A stretch of 64,000 nucleotides of DNA from Lachnospiraceae bacterium. Its GTDB lineage: Bacteria > Bacillota > Clostridia > Lachnospirales > Lachnospiraceae. The notes below the pieces were generated by a model that saw nothing but the letters and a program-made list of their open reading frames with translations, searched no databases and was not told the origin of the DNA. Shown piece after piece: positions 28,402-37,569 of this stretch (positions are counted from its first letter, which is position 1; every line of letters begins with the position of its first letter). The DNA is taken from the NCBI GenBank assembly GCA_023663945.1, contig JAMPGL010000005.1, forward strand, positions 55,001-119,000. Direction: 5' to 3'. Both the position numbers and the translations under genes were made by a program.

Positions 28402-28764
28402 ATGATACCAGCCACATTGAGGATTACATTAATTGTTGCAATTGCTTTCTATTTTATTGTAATATTGTATTTTCTGAAGAAGAAAGCATTAAACCTTAAG
28501 TATACTTTGTTATGGCTGGTAGCTGGCATGGTTATGGGAATTCTTGTGATTGTGCCAGAAACGCTGGTGCATATTATCCGCGTATTTGGGATACAGGATA
28601 ATATGAACGGATTATTTATTTTTTGTATTGCATTTATAATTATGATTTTGTTGTCAATTACTTCGATTGTTTCCAGACAAAATAAAAAGATCAGAACGTT
28701 GACGCAGGAATTAAGCATATTAGAAAAGCGTGTCCGTGAGCTGGAGGAAAATATAAATGAGTAA
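28402..28764 (+). CDS. DUF2304 family small membrane protein
   Basis: Protein of 120 residues with three hydrophobic segments (about residues 7-25, 34-52 and 68-88) and a charged C-terminal helix, matching DUF2304, a family that occurs next to DPM1-like GT2 genes. ATG 28402 directly follows the TAA of that GT2 gene, and its 3' end overlaps the next ABC gene by eight bases. Probable role is membrane anchor or partner of the GT2; this comes from gene context, not from known biochemistry. Confidence 0.85.
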   Translation: MIPATLRITLIVAIAFYFIVILYFLKKKALNLKYTLLWLVAGMVMGILVIVPETLVHIIRVFGIQDNMNGLFIFCIAFIIMILLSITSIVSRQNKKIRTLTQELSILEKRVRELEENINE

Positions 28765-30535
28765 AAAAGTTATAACAATATTTCGTCAATTATGTAGTAT
28801 TTTGACAGCAGGACAGAAGTGGCTGGCAGTTGTGGTGCTGCTATGCTCTTTGATGGGGGCGCTATTGGAAACATTGGGAGTTTCAATTATTTCACCGCTA
28901 GTTAGTGTGCTCATGGATCCGGAAGAATTGATGAAAGCCTCCTATGTACAAAAGATAGGTGAGTTTTTTTCCATATCAGATTATTCGCGGATGATGTATT
29001 TTATCGGAGGGGGAGTCATTGCCCTTTACCTGTTTAAAAACGTTTTTTTTATTTTTTTGTCGTGGGTTAGAAGTAAATATTCGTGCAAAGTGGTTAGAGA
29101 ATTGTCTGTAGAAATGATGTCTTCTTACATGAAGAGAGGGTATATATTCTTCACAAATCATAATACAAGCGAACTGATCAACGGGGTAATTGTGGATGTG
29201 GGCAGTGTATATTTGATTATTGGAAATGGACTAAAGATTATTGTGGATTTGCTGACTATTGCGCTGATCTGTGTATATATGGTGATAAAGGATACAAAAT
29301 TAGCTTTAATTGTGATGGTTTTGGCAGGCGTATGTTTGGCATTAGTGTTAAAAATATTCCGGAAATCGATGTTGACCAGTGGAGAATTATACCGGAAATA
29401 TAATATGGAAGCGCAGCAAACGTTGCTGCATGCATTTCAGGGAATTAAAGATGTGATTATCTTTGATAAAAGAGAATTTTTCCAGAATGAGTACAATAAG
29501 AACTATACGCTTCAACAGCAGGAAAATGTGAAGAGAACGATAGCAGGAGAGAGCCCGGCATACATCATAGAAGGAGTATGTGTATGTGGGTTACTATTGG
29601 CGGTTTTGGGGCAGGCGGCAGTTTCGGATAATCCGTCAGGGATGGTGGCTACGTTGGCTGCTTTTGCTATAGGTGCATTTCGAATTTTGCCATCATTGGG
29701 AAGGATTTCCAATGAAATGAATGTGGTGTTATACTCAATTAAAGGATTGAAATGTGTTTATGAAAATGTAAGAGAAGCGCGGGAATATGAAAATAAAAGA
29801 AGTGTAGAACTTGAAAAGGGACAGAAAGATGGCATAAACCAACCTGATTTTCAAAGTGAATTGACCATACGAAATTTGTCCTTTGCATATCCGGGTCAGG
29901 AAAGCGATGTTTTGCATCAATTAAATATGACGATTCCTAAGGGACAATCGACTGCGTTTATAGGACAATCCGGGGCAGGGAAAACAACTCTGATGGATAT
30001 TATTTTAGGTCTGCTGGAACCGAAATCCGGCGGGGTTTACTTTGATGAAACAAATATTAAGCAGCTTGATAAAGCATGGCATTCGATTATAGGATATGTT
30101 CCGCAATCTGTATATTTAGCGGACGATACCATACGTTTTAATGTGGCATTTGGTGAAGAAAGGGCAAATGTAGATGACGAGAAAGTATGGAAAGCTTTAG
30201 AACAGGCGCAGCTGAAAAAATTTGTAGAAAGCCTGCCTAAAGGACTTGATACTTATGTGGGGGAGCAGGGGGTGCGTTTTTCAGGTGGGCAGAGACAACG
30301 GATGGCGATAGCAAGAGCGCTTTATTTTGATCCGCAGATATTAGTTCTGGACGAGGCGACGGCATCACTGGATACGGAGACAGAGAGTGCAGTGATGCAG
30401 TCAGTGGAATTGCTGCAAGGAGAATTGACCATAATCATAGTGGCACATCGTTTGACCACCATTCGTAATTGTGACGTAATATACGAAATAAAGGATGGCA
30501 GTGCTGTTATAAGAAATAAGGAAGAACTATTTTAG
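28757..30535 (+). CDS. ABC transporter, fused permease and ATPase (PglK/MsbA-like flippase), copy 2
   Basis: Second lipid-oligosaccharide flippase candidate, 592 residues. About six spans, then Walker A GQSGAGKTT (about nt 29963-29990), Q-loop VPQSVYLADD, signature FSGGQRQR (Phe instead of the usual Leu), Walker B ILVLDEATASLD and IIVAHRLTT. It is a paralogue of the transporter at 25868. GGAGGA lies about ten bases before ATG 28757. With no Wzx-type exporter visible in the window, these two transporters are the export route, perhaps one per glycan or lipid-linked intermediate. Confidence 0.9.
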   Translation: MSKKVITIFRQLCSILTAGQKWLAVVVLLCSLMGALLETLGVSIISPLVSVLMDPEELMKASYVQKIGEFFSISDYSRMMYFIGGGVIALYLFKNVFFIFLSWVRSKYSCKVVRELSVEMMSSYMKRGYIFFTNHNTSELINGVIVDVGSVYLIIGNGLKIIVDLLTIALICVYMVIKDTKLALIVMVLAGVCLALVLKIFRKSMLTSGELYRKYNMEAQQTLLHAFQGIKDVIIFDKREFFQNEYNKNYTLQQQENVKRTIAGESPAYIIEGVCVCGLLLAVLGQAAVSDNPSGMVATLAAFAIGAFRILPSLGRISNEMNVVLYSIKGLKCVYENVREAREYENKRSVELEKGQKDGINQPDFQSELTIRNLSFAYPGQESDVLHQLNMTIPKGQSTAFIGQSGAGKTTLMDIILGLLEPKSGGVYFDETNIKQLDKAWHSIIGYVPQSVYLADDTIRFNVAFGEERANVDDEKVWKALEQAQLKKFVESLPKGLDTYVGEQGVRFSGGQRQRMAIARALYFDPQILVLDEATASLDTETESAVMQSVELLQGELTIIIVAHRLTTIRNCDVIYEIKDGSAVIRNKEELF

Positions 30536-30587
30536 ACAGGCATGTTCAATTGTGCCGGAAAAAGGATAGCTGAATAGAGGTGATAGG

Positions 30588-31631
30588 ATGATCAGTGATT
30601 ATATAGTGTCTGAAACAGAAACTGTATTAGAGACGATGAATGTAATAAATAAAGGCGGAAAAACGTGTGCTTTTGTCTGCAAAGATGGTGTTTTATTGGC
30701 AGTGGTAACGGATGGAGATATCAGGAGGCATATTATAAATGCAGGGAAATTAAGCGCACCAATCAGTGCAATTGCAAATTATCATCCCATTTATGTAAAA
30801 GCATCTGAAAAAGTGGATTATATGAAGCTGATGAGACAACGTTCAATTATTGCCTTGCCTGTAGTGGATGAAAATAACCGGATTGTTCGCATTGAGTTTT
30901 GGAATAATCAAAGACATGCAGTGGAGAAAAAATTGAATATTCCGGTAGTGATTATGGCAGGGGGAAAAGGGACGCGTTTAAAACCATATACGCAAATTTT
31001 ACCGAAACCTCTTATACCAATTGGAGAGAAAACCATCACAGAACGCATTATGGAGCAGTTCGAGCAATTTGGATGTAATCATTTTGAAATGATTGTTAAT
31101 TATAAAAAAAATTTTATTATCTCTTACTTTCAAGATTGTGGATTGGATAAGGATGTTTCTTTTATAGAAGAAAAGGAATTTTTGGGAACGGCAGGCGGAT
31201 TGAAGCTGCTTGAAGGCAAATGCCGGCACACCTTTTTTATGACTAATTGCGACATTATTGTAAAAGCTGATTATGGCGAAATTTTAGATTATCATCGCAC
31301 AAACAAGAATATTATTACTATTGTCTGTGCGCATAAAAAAGTTATTATTCCGTATGGAACGATTTGTGCGGAAGAAGACGGACGCGTGACAGGCTTAAGG
31401 GAAAAGCCGGAGTTTGATTTTACTACCAATACGGGGCTGTATGTTATTGAACCCCAATTTTTAGAAAAAATCCCAACAGACACTTTTGTACATATTACAG
31501 ATGTGATACAGCAATGTGTTGATGAAGGGGAGAAAGTGGGTTCCTATTTAGTAAATGAAGATGATTGGCTAGATATGGGACAGTTAGATGAGTTAGAAAA
31601 AATGAAAAGCAGATTGTCTGTTCAAGATTAG
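30588..31631 (+). CDS. ptmE: CBS-domain sugar nucleotidyltransferase, PtmE-like
   Basis: Two N-terminal CBS motifs (about residues 1-112, including VVTDGDIRRHI and IALPVVDENNRIV) are followed by a nucleotidyltransferase domain starting VVIMAGGKGTRLKPYTQILPKPL, with EKEFLGTAGGLKLL, TNCDIIV and the C-terminal DWLDMGQLDEL. This architecture is that of PtmE, the glucosamine-1-phosphate guanylyltransferase of the Campylobacter legionaminic acid pathway, which gives GDP-GlcN. The CBS pair may sense a nucleotide. AGAGGTGATAGG precedes ATG 30588. LegF-like, LegI, LegG and LegB genes elsewhere in the window support the assignment; other NDP-sugar products remain possible. Confidence 0.8.
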   Translation: MISDYIVSETETVLETMNVINKGGKTCAFVCKDGVLLAVVTDGDIRRHIINAGKLSAPISAIANYHPIYVKASEKVDYMKLMRQRSIIALPVVDENNRIVRIEFWNNQRHAVEKKLNIPVVIMAGGKGTRLKPYTQILPKPLIPIGEKTITERIMEQFEQFGCNHFEMIVNYKKNFIISYFQDCGLDKDVSFIEEKEFLGTAGGLKLLEGKCRHTFFMTNCDIIVKADYGEILDYHRTNKNIITIVCAHKKVIIPYGTICAEEDGRVTGLREKPEFDFTTNTGLYVIEPQFLEKIPTDTFVHITDVIQQCVDEGEKVGSYLVNEDDWLDMGQLDELEKMKSRLSVQD

Positions 31632-31649
31632 ATTTGAAAGGGGATAAAT

Positions 31650-32750
31650 ATGGATCAGGATATTTTGGTGACAAGAGCGACACTGCCGCCATTGGAGGAA
31701 TATATACAAGAAATTAAAGAGATATGGGATACACATTGGCTGACTAATATGGGACCAAAGCACGAGCAGTTTGAAAAAAGCTTGAAAGATTACATGAACG
31801 TAGTTAATTTAGAGCTTTTTACGAATGGTCATATGGCGTTGGAATTGCTGCTTCAGGCGATGGAATTATCGGGAGAAGTGATCACGACGCCGTTTACCTT
31901 TGCATCAACAACGCATGCAATTGTAAGGAATGGACTGACACCGGTATTTTGTGATATTCATCCGGATAACTACACCATAGATGAGACAAAAATAGAAGAG
32001 CTGATTACAGAGAAAACCTCAGCAGTACTGGCAGTACATGTTTATGGCAATATATGTAATGTAGAGAAATTACAAGAGATTGCAGATAAGCATCATATTA
32101 AGCTTATTTATGATGCCGCACATGCTTTTGGCGTGTCTTATAGGGGGAAAAGTATAGCACAATATGGGGATGCTTCCATGTTTAGTTTTCATGCAACGAA
32201 GGTCTTTAATTCCATAGAGGGCGGCGCAGTATGCTATCAGGATGAGAAACTTGGAAAGAAATTATATCAGTTGAAAAATTTTGGCATTAAAAATCAGGAA
32301 GAAGTTGACGGCATTGGCGCAAATGCGAAGATGAACGAATTTCAAGCTGCCATGGGCATCTGCAATTTGCGGCACTTACAAGAAAATATCAAGCAGCGCC
32401 AAAAGATAGTGAGGCAATATTTTGACGAGCTGGCTGGCATACCGGGAATTATTCTGTCAGAAGAAGATAAGGAGATTCTTCCTAACTATGCGTATTTTCC
32501 GGTCAGGGTAAAAGCTGATTGGTATGGGATGGATAGGGATGCGCTTGTAGATAAATTAGCATCCAATAAAATATATGCCAGAAAATATTTTTATCCTTTG
32601 ACTTCAGAGTATGCATGCTATCAGGGAGAGTTTGTGATTTCAGAAACTCCGATAGCACAGAGAGTTTCCAGAGAAATTCTTACGCTTCCATTATATCCAG
32701 ACATGGACGAAAAAACTGTGCATACTATATGTCAGATAATCCGAGAATAA
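31650..32750 (+). CDS. DegT/DnrJ/EryC1 aminotransferase, VioA-like (NDP-4-keto-6-deoxysugar)
   Basis: PLP-dependent sugar aminotransferase of 366 residues. ITTPFTFASTTHAIVRNGL, DAAHAFGV and the PLP-lysine motif SFHATKVFNSIEGG (about nt 32187-32225) are clear. The whole start (TRATLPPLEEY...WLTNMGP) resembles the group that makes 4-amino-4,6-dideoxy sugars such as dTDP-Qui4N (VioA) rather than LegC. GAAAGGGG precedes ATG 31650. A GT56 transferase, the family that uses dTDP-Fuc4NAc, lies at 39905, which fits a 4-amino-4,6-dideoxyhexose in the glycan. No rmlA/rmlB genes are in the window, so the 4-keto substrate must come from elsewhere. Confidence 0.83.
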   Translation: MDQDILVTRATLPPLEEYIQEIKEIWDTHWLTNMGPKHEQFEKSLKDYMNVVNLELFTNGHMALELLLQAMELSGEVITTPFTFASTTHAIVRNGLTPVFCDIHPDNYTIDETKIEELITEKTSAVLAVHVYGNICNVEKLQEIADKHHIKLIYDAAHAFGVSYRGKSIAQYGDASMFSFHATKVFNSIEGGAVCYQDEKLGKKLYQLKNFGIKNQEEVDGIGANAKMNEFQAAMGICNLRHLQENIKQRQKIVRQYFDELAGIPGIILSEEDKEILPNYAYFPVRVKADWYGMDRDALVDKLASNKIYARKYFYPLTSEYACYQGEFVISETPIAQRVSREILTLPLYPDMDEKTVHTICQIIRE

Positions 32751-32791
32751 TTATAATATAGCGGCTGAAAATATATAACGGAGGTAAAGCG

Positions 32792-33664
32792 ATGTACGAA
32801 TTTCAGGATGTTGATGAAGGTAAAGAATATGTATATTCTCGGATGATTAATGTTGAAGAGGAAATAGTAAATAGAGACGGCGAGGAGTGTTATATCTTTT
32901 TTTCCAGCAATGGGCTATATGAAGAAAATACGTTGGAGCATTTTGCGAAAGTGCTGATAGAAGGCGATAGATATGAATGGAAATCCATTGCCTGTTCATT
33001 GAAACGAAAGAAGAGCATGGGGAAGATCATATATGTCAGGGACGTATATGCCAAATTTTATATAAGAGGTATAAATAGTCAAATTTCGTCCATAGATAAA
33101 TTAGTCGAGTATTTAAGGAAGCTTACGAAAGGGTATCGGGTAACTACAGTAGGAATATCATCAGGCGGCTACATGGCAGCTATAATTGCGTGCAAATTGC
33201 GAGGTGAACGTGCATTCTGTATTTCGGGTCAGTTTGATCTAACTGGGAGACTGTCCGAGAATGAGAAGAAAGAATTTCTTAATAATAATCCGAGTTATTA
33301 TAATATAGTACATTTAATTAGAGAAAATCCTTCAGTTCCAATATATTATTTTTGCCCTGTCAATTGTTCTCATGATTATGAAAATTACATGCGCGTTAAG
33401 GATATGGTGAACGTAAGATGTTTTTTATTTCCTGATAAGCAGCACGCCTCAACAGTTTATCCATTTAATTTTCCTGATTTGCTTTATATGTCAAATGAAA
33501 AATTGGAAAGGTTATGCAGGCATTATGCTGGAAAACTTATAGACAAAAAGGAGTTTTTAATACGGACTATGTCGATATCAGGCTGGACAGAATTTTTAAA
33601 ACGTATTTTTAAATCAAAGTTAAACATCAATAAGTTAAAAAGCTGTTGGGATGTGAGAAGATGA
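32792..33664 (+). CDS. Alpha/beta-hydrolase-like protein of unknown function
   Basis: Protein of 290 residues with a nucleophile-elbow motif GISSGGYMA (G-x-S-x-G, about nt 33160-33185) and a late His (FPDKQHAST) that could complete a Ser-His-Asp triad. No signal peptide or membrane span, so it is cytoplasmic. CGGAGG precedes ATG 32792. Similar hydrolase-like proteins sit in capsule and glycosylation loci with unclear roles. It might be an O-acyl esterase or acyltransferase acting on a sugar intermediate. Identity beyond the fold is not supported. Confidence 0.68.
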   Translation: MYEFQDVDEGKEYVYSRMINVEEEIVNRDGEECYIFFSSNGLYEENTLEHFAKVLIEGDRYEWKSIACSLKRKKSMGKIIYVRDVYAKFYIRGINSQISSIDKLVEYLRKLTKGYRVTTVGISSGGYMAAIIACKLRGERAFCISGQFDLTGRLSENEKKEFLNNNPSYYNIVHLIRENPSVPIYYFCPVNCSHDYENYMRVKDMVNVRCFLFPDKQHASTVYPFNFPDLLYMSNEKLERLCRHYAGKLIDKKEFLIRTMSISGWTEFLKRIFKSKLNINKLKSCWDVRR

Positions 33665-33686
33665 AAATATTAGGGAAAAGAGGGTT

Positions 33687-34763
33687 ATGGTGAGAGTATT
33701 GTTGGTTGACTATTATGGAACTTGCAATAAGGAGGGAGAGCCGGTAGGGCATTCGTCCAAGGTGCTGGCTGAGTATAGTAACTTATTGAAAGAAAAATGC
33801 AAAGTGGGGGCGGCGGTGTCGCCTTGTCTTATTCCGAAGGAAATAGAAAAATACAATGAAATAATATCATTGAAATATAATATATGTACGGAGGATGCGA
33901 AGTCGATTGCTGGCAGAATAAGAGATAAATTTAAGCTTTTTTATAATATCAGGCAGGCGTTTAAGATAAAGGGTTATGATGTGTTATGGTTTTATCGGAC
34001 AGATTTTTTTCTTTACTTATTTTTGTATCTGTTTTATCGGAAGGAAAAAGAATATAAGCTTATAGTGCAGGTTTATCAGGATGAGTTTGGAAAAGGCTGG
34101 CTGGGAAGCCTGTTAAAAAAGATATTCATGGCTGGCGTGAGCAAGGCGGATGGAATAATTTATACCAGACAGGGGATGCAGTTCCCGCATAGGAATACCT
34201 TTTATATGCCTGATTATTATTATAGTGAAGAAAAATATGCAAAATATCTTGGTGTAAAGAAGCAATATAAGGTAGTTTGTTTAGGGGCGATGAATCCTTA
34301 CAAAAAGTTGGAAGAGTTGGTAGAGGTTTTTAATGTAAATGGGATATGTTTAGAGATTAAGGGTTTTTTTTATGATAAAAAGCGTTATGAAGAACTTTGT
34401 AAGGTAAAGAAGGATAATATAACGATTGAAAACAGAATTTTGGGGGAAGAAGAATATTATAGTATCATGGCAGAGGCTCAATATTCTATTTTGCCGTATG
34501 ATATACAGCAATACAGCGGCAGAACTTCAGGGGTTTTGCAGGAAAGTATCTTTTTGGGATGCATACCAATTGCACCATATCAGCTTTTGAAAGAAAATGG
34601 AAGTGCAGGAATTGGTTATGAAGAATTGCGTGATTTAGCAGAGAGGGATTTTTTTAGGCAGGAAGCAGCATTAGATGTTTCAGCATTTAGGGCAGCACAT
34701 GATGAAAAGAAAATACGGAAGGAATTATATAGTTTTTGCATTAATGTAAAAAACGGAGTATAA
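33687..34763 (+). CDS. GT-B glycosyltransferase (GT4-like)
   Basis: Glycosyltransferase of 358 residues. VCLGAMNPYKKLEELVEVF opens the donor domain (about nt 34278) and SGRTSGVLQESIFLGCIPIAP (about nt 34516; cited in part) is the degenerate GT4 donor-site helix, with Glu in QES. The N-terminal domain is divergent, with VGHSSKVL. GAGGG lies close to ATG 33687; GTG 33690 is an alternative with better spacing. Sugar unknown. Confidence 0.78.
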   Translation: MVRVLLVDYYGTCNKEGEPVGHSSKVLAEYSNLLKEKCKVGAAVSPCLIPKEIEKYNEIISLKYNICTEDAKSIAGRIRDKFKLFYNIRQAFKIKGYDVLWFYRTDFFLYLFLYLFYRKEKEYKLIVQVYQDEFGKGWLGSLLKKIFMAGVSKADGIIYTRQGMQFPHRNTFYMPDYYYSEEKYAKYLGVKKQYKVVCLGAMNPYKKLEELVEVFNVNGICLEIKGFFYDKKRYEELCKVKKDNITIENRILGEEEYYSIMAEAQYSILPYDIQQYSGRTSGVLQESIFLGCIPIAPYQLLKENGSAGIGYEELRDLAERDFFRQEAALDVSAFRAAHDEKKIRKELYSFCINVKNGV

Positions 34764-34802
34764 TAAAAATGTTTGTGCATGTTTTTAATAGGAGCATATA
34801 AG

Positions 34803-35960
34803 ATGAAGGTATGTTATGTTGTTCATGATAATAAAAAGGGAGGCGCGGCTATCTCATTTTTGGAAATGATTAATGAGATAAGGCAGAAATATGATGTTTT
34901 TGTCTTGACACCGCATAAGAAAGGATTCATACCGGAACAACTGACAAAGATGGGAATTGCTCATAAAAATGCCCATTATTACTGGTGGTTTGTGAAGCTG
35001 CCAAAGACGAAAGCACTGCGGACAGTGAAGAAAGTTATTTATAATATTTTAGTAAGGACGAATTTTGTTGAAGCAAAAAGGATAGCAAGAAAATTAAAGA
35101 AGGATAAAATTGATTTGATTCACACAAATGGCAGTGTGGTTAATTTCGGAGGATATTTGGCGAGAGATTTGGGCGTGCCACATGTATGGCATATTCGGGA
35201 AATTCCTGATTATTTTGATCTACAGCCTGTTATGCGGAAAGAAAAAATAAATCTCTTTATGAAGAACCATGCAGATTGCATGATTGCCATCTCAAATGCA
35301 GTTTCAGAAGTTATTCAGGAGAGAACAAAATCTGATAAAATCCGTATGATTTATAATGGAATCAGTGATGAATGTAATTTAAAGAAAGATAAATATCGGC
35401 AGCCGACAGAAGAAGTAAAGTTTTTGATAGCGGGTAACGTATATAAGGAAAAAGGTCAAGAAGATGTACTTGAAGCAGTAAGCATATTAATCGGACAGGG
35501 AATTACCGCATTCCATGTGGATATTGCAGGGGGAGGAGATACATCACAACTTGAAAGAATTATTAAGGATAACCACATCGAAACATTTGTGTCGTTATTG
35601 GGACTTGTGAAAAATATGAGTTCTCTTCGTCAAAAAACTGATGTTGAAATTGTTGCTTCAAAGTGGGAAGCTTTTGGCAGAGTCACAATTGAGGCTATGC
35701 GGTCATCAAATCCGGTCATTGGAACGAATTCAGGCGGAACAAAAGAACTTATTAATCCAAATAGAAATGGTTTGCTATATTCATATGGGGATGTGGCGGC
35801 GTTGGCAGAATGTATGAGAAAGTTCATAGAAACTCCTGAATTGATTGAAACAATGGGAAAACAGGCATATAGAGACACAATAGAGAGGTTTACGCCTGCG
35901 CAAAATGCAGAAATGGTAATGGATGTTTATAGAGAATTGATGATTAAGAGGAAGGGATGA
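34803..35960 (+). CDS. GT4 family glycosyltransferase
   Basis: Retaining GT-B glycosyltransferase. KKGGAAISFLEMI is the acceptor-domain glycine-rich loop; HTNGSVVNFGGYLA, HIREIPDYF and AGNVYKEKGQEDVLEA follow, and SKWEAFGRVTIEAMRSSNPV (about nt 35660-35717) is the classic E-x7-E donor site. The frame opens at 34773, but AGGAG at 34790-34794 sits eight bases before ATG 34803, so that start is used. The TGA overlaps the next gene's ATG. Donor unknown. Confidence 0.9.
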   Translation: MKVCYVVHDNKKGGAAISFLEMINEIRQKYDVFVLTPHKKGFIPEQLTKMGIAHKNAHYYWWFVKLPKTKALRTVKKVIYNILVRTNFVEAKRIARKLKKDKIDLIHTNGSVVNFGGYLARDLGVPHVWHIREIPDYFDLQPVMRKEKINLFMKNHADCMIAISNAVSEVIQERTKSDKIRMIYNGISDECNLKKDKYRQPTEEVKFLIAGNVYKEKGQEDVLEAVSILIGQGITAFHVDIAGGGDTSQLERIIKDNHIETFVSLLGLVKNMSSLRQKTDVEIVASKWEAFGRVTIEAMRSSNPVIGTNSGGTKELINPNRNGLLYSYGDVAALAECMRKFIETPELIETMGKQAYRDTIERFTPAQNAEMVMDVYRELMIKRKG

Positions 35961-36745
35961 AACAAGCTATAATGAATATTTTATTTACAGTATGTGGGCG
36001 AGCCGGTTCCAAGGGAATAAAAAATAAAAATGTAAGAAATTTTATCGATAAACCATTAGTCTATTACACGCTTTCAGTTATTGATATGTATATCAAGAAA
36101 CATCCTGAGAATACATGTGATATAGCTTTGAATACGGATAGCGATTTGCTGAAGAATATGGTATTAGATTACAGAAGGCTTACGATTACATGGATTGAGC
36201 GTAAGAAGGAATTGGCGGGTGACAAAGTTGCTAAGCGGGATGTGCTTGTGGATACATTAAAAAGTATGAAAATATTAAAAAGTAGAAAGTATGATATTGT
36301 CGTGGACTTAGATATTACATCACCGCTTCGGACAATTAACAATGTGGAACAGGCAATTGACAAACAAAGAGATACTGATTCAGATGTTGTATTTAGTGTT
36401 ACGCAAGCACGGAGAAATCCTTACTTTAATATGGTCAAAGAGGGGGACAGGGGATATGAAAGGGCATTATCCAGCCCTTATAATACCAGACAGGAGGCAC
36501 CGGACTTATATGATATGAATGCTTCAATATATGTATATAAGGAGCGGCATCTGCTAGATGGGAAGGGAGTGCTGGAAGGATATAATGAAGTGGTTTTTAT
36601 GAAAGACACTGGAATTTTGGATTTGGATAAGGAAGATGATATGGAACTGATGCAGGTAATTGCGGAGTTCCTCATACATACAGATAGAGAATATAAAGAG
36701 ATTTATGAAAATATATATGATGTTAATGCGGAGAATAAGAAATAA
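35957..36745 (+). CDS. legF: CMP-nonulosonate cytidylyltransferase, LegF/NeuA-like
   Basis: Activates a nonulosonic acid with CTP (CTP_transf_3 family). The N-terminal nucleotide loop is present as GRAGSKGIKNKN (residues 14-25), then FIDKPLVYYTLS and DLDITSPLRTINNVEQAI, the family's metal and substrate region. Length (262 residues) fits LegF/NeuA. The ATG overlaps the previous stop; a second ATG at 35972 is possible. The acid would come from the NeuB/LegI-like gene at 53202. A decayed second copy lies at 59509-59692. CMP-Leg is favoured over CMP-Neu5Ac because PtmE- and LegB-like genes are present. Confidence 0.82.
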   Translation: MKQAIMNILFTVCGRAGSKGIKNKNVRNFIDKPLVYYTLSVIDMYIKKHPENTCDIALNTDSDLLKNMVLDYRRLTITWIERKKELAGDKVAKRDVLVDTLKSMKILKSRKYDIVVDLDITSPLRTINNVEQAIDKQRDTDSDVVFSVTQARRNPYFNMVKEGDRGYERALSSPYNTRQEAPDLYDMNASIYVYKERHLLDGKGVLEGYNEVVFMKDTGILDLDKEDDMELMQVIAEFLIHTDREYKEIYENIYDVNAENKK

Positions 36746-36751
36746 TATTAC

Positions 36752-36780
36752 TTGATGGTAAATGGAGCGAAGCTTAAAAT
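36752..36780 (+). promoter_or_regulatory. Possible promoter upstream of the FkbM gene
   Basis: TTGATG (36752-36757), 17 bases, TAAAAT (36775-36780) in the 62-base gap after the LegF-like gene. Four of six and five of six consensus bases, with ideal spacing. It would start transcription about 20 bases before ATG 36808. AT-rich DNA makes chance matches common. Confidence 0.35.
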
Positions 36781-36807
36781 AAGGAAAGGGGTTAAGGTAA
36801 GGAAGTT

Positions 36808-37545
36808 ATGAAAGCTGGGTTAGTAAGGCGGCTGAGAGAAAGAATATGGTGTTGGTGCGTATTAAGAAAGATGCCGTTTGGATTTATAGGTTTAAAAAGC
36901 GTGGAAAGTGATTTTGGAATAAAAAAGTTGGGAGATGAATCTTTTTATTCTCAGTACAGGCAGGATATGTTTCTGCGTTTTTTCCTTTTTCCTCAAAAAA
37001 ATGATGGGATATTTATTGATATAGGCGGAAATCATCCTGTTACAATTAATAATACGTATTATTTTGAACAAATAGGCTGGACAGGGCTGGCGTTTGAACC
37101 GGTAAAGAAAAATAACGCATTGTGGGGCAAAACGCGAAAAACAGAATGTCTGCCAATTGCATTAGGTAATAAAGAGACAGAGATGGAATTTGTAGAGTAT
37201 GAAGATGATGTGATGTCAGGATTTAAGAATAGTGTCGATTATAAAGGCTCTGTCAAAGATACCTATATGGTGAAAGTGCGTCCGCTTAAAAGTGTATTGT
37301 TGGAACGGAATATTCAACATGTGGATTTTATGTCAATAGATGTTGAAGGCGGAGAAATGGACGTTCTGGAGGGAATTGATTTTGAGACCCTTGACATTTA
37401 TTGTATCTTAATAGAAAATAATAAGGGAAGTAAAAAGGCAAAAAAAGTCAGGCAATATTTGATTGGCAAAGGATATTTTCTTTTTGGGCGGCTATGGCTG
37501 GATGATGTGTGGATTAAACGTAGTGACAGAGTTTTTGAGATATGA
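36808..37545 (+). CDS. FkbM family methyltransferase
   Basis: SAM-dependent methyltransferase of the FkbM type, which O-methylates sugars or other small acceptors. FIDIGGNHPVTINNTYYF (SAM-binding motif I region, about nt 37012-37065), GLAFEPVKKNN (acidic residue that binds SAM ribose) and MSIDVEGGEMDVLEGI (FkbM C-terminal motif) are all intact. AAGGTAAGGAAG precedes ATG 36808. It is followed by a second FkbM-like gene. It probably methylates a sugar or sugar-bound group of the glycan. Confidence 0.87.
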   Translation: MKAGLVRRLRERIWCWCVLRKMPFGFIGLKSVESDFGIKKLGDESFYSQYRQDMFLRFFLFPQKNDGIFIDIGGNHPVTINNTYYFEQIGWTGLAFEPVKKNNALWGKTRKTECLPIALGNKETEMEFVEYEDDVMSGFKNSVDYKGSVKDTYMVKVRPLKSVLLERNIQHVDFMSIDVEGGEMDVLEGIDFETLDIYCILIENNKGSKKAKKVRQYLIGKGYFLFGRLWLDDVWIKRSDRVFEI

Positions 37546-37569
37546 GAAGCACAGGGGAAGGAATTATAA

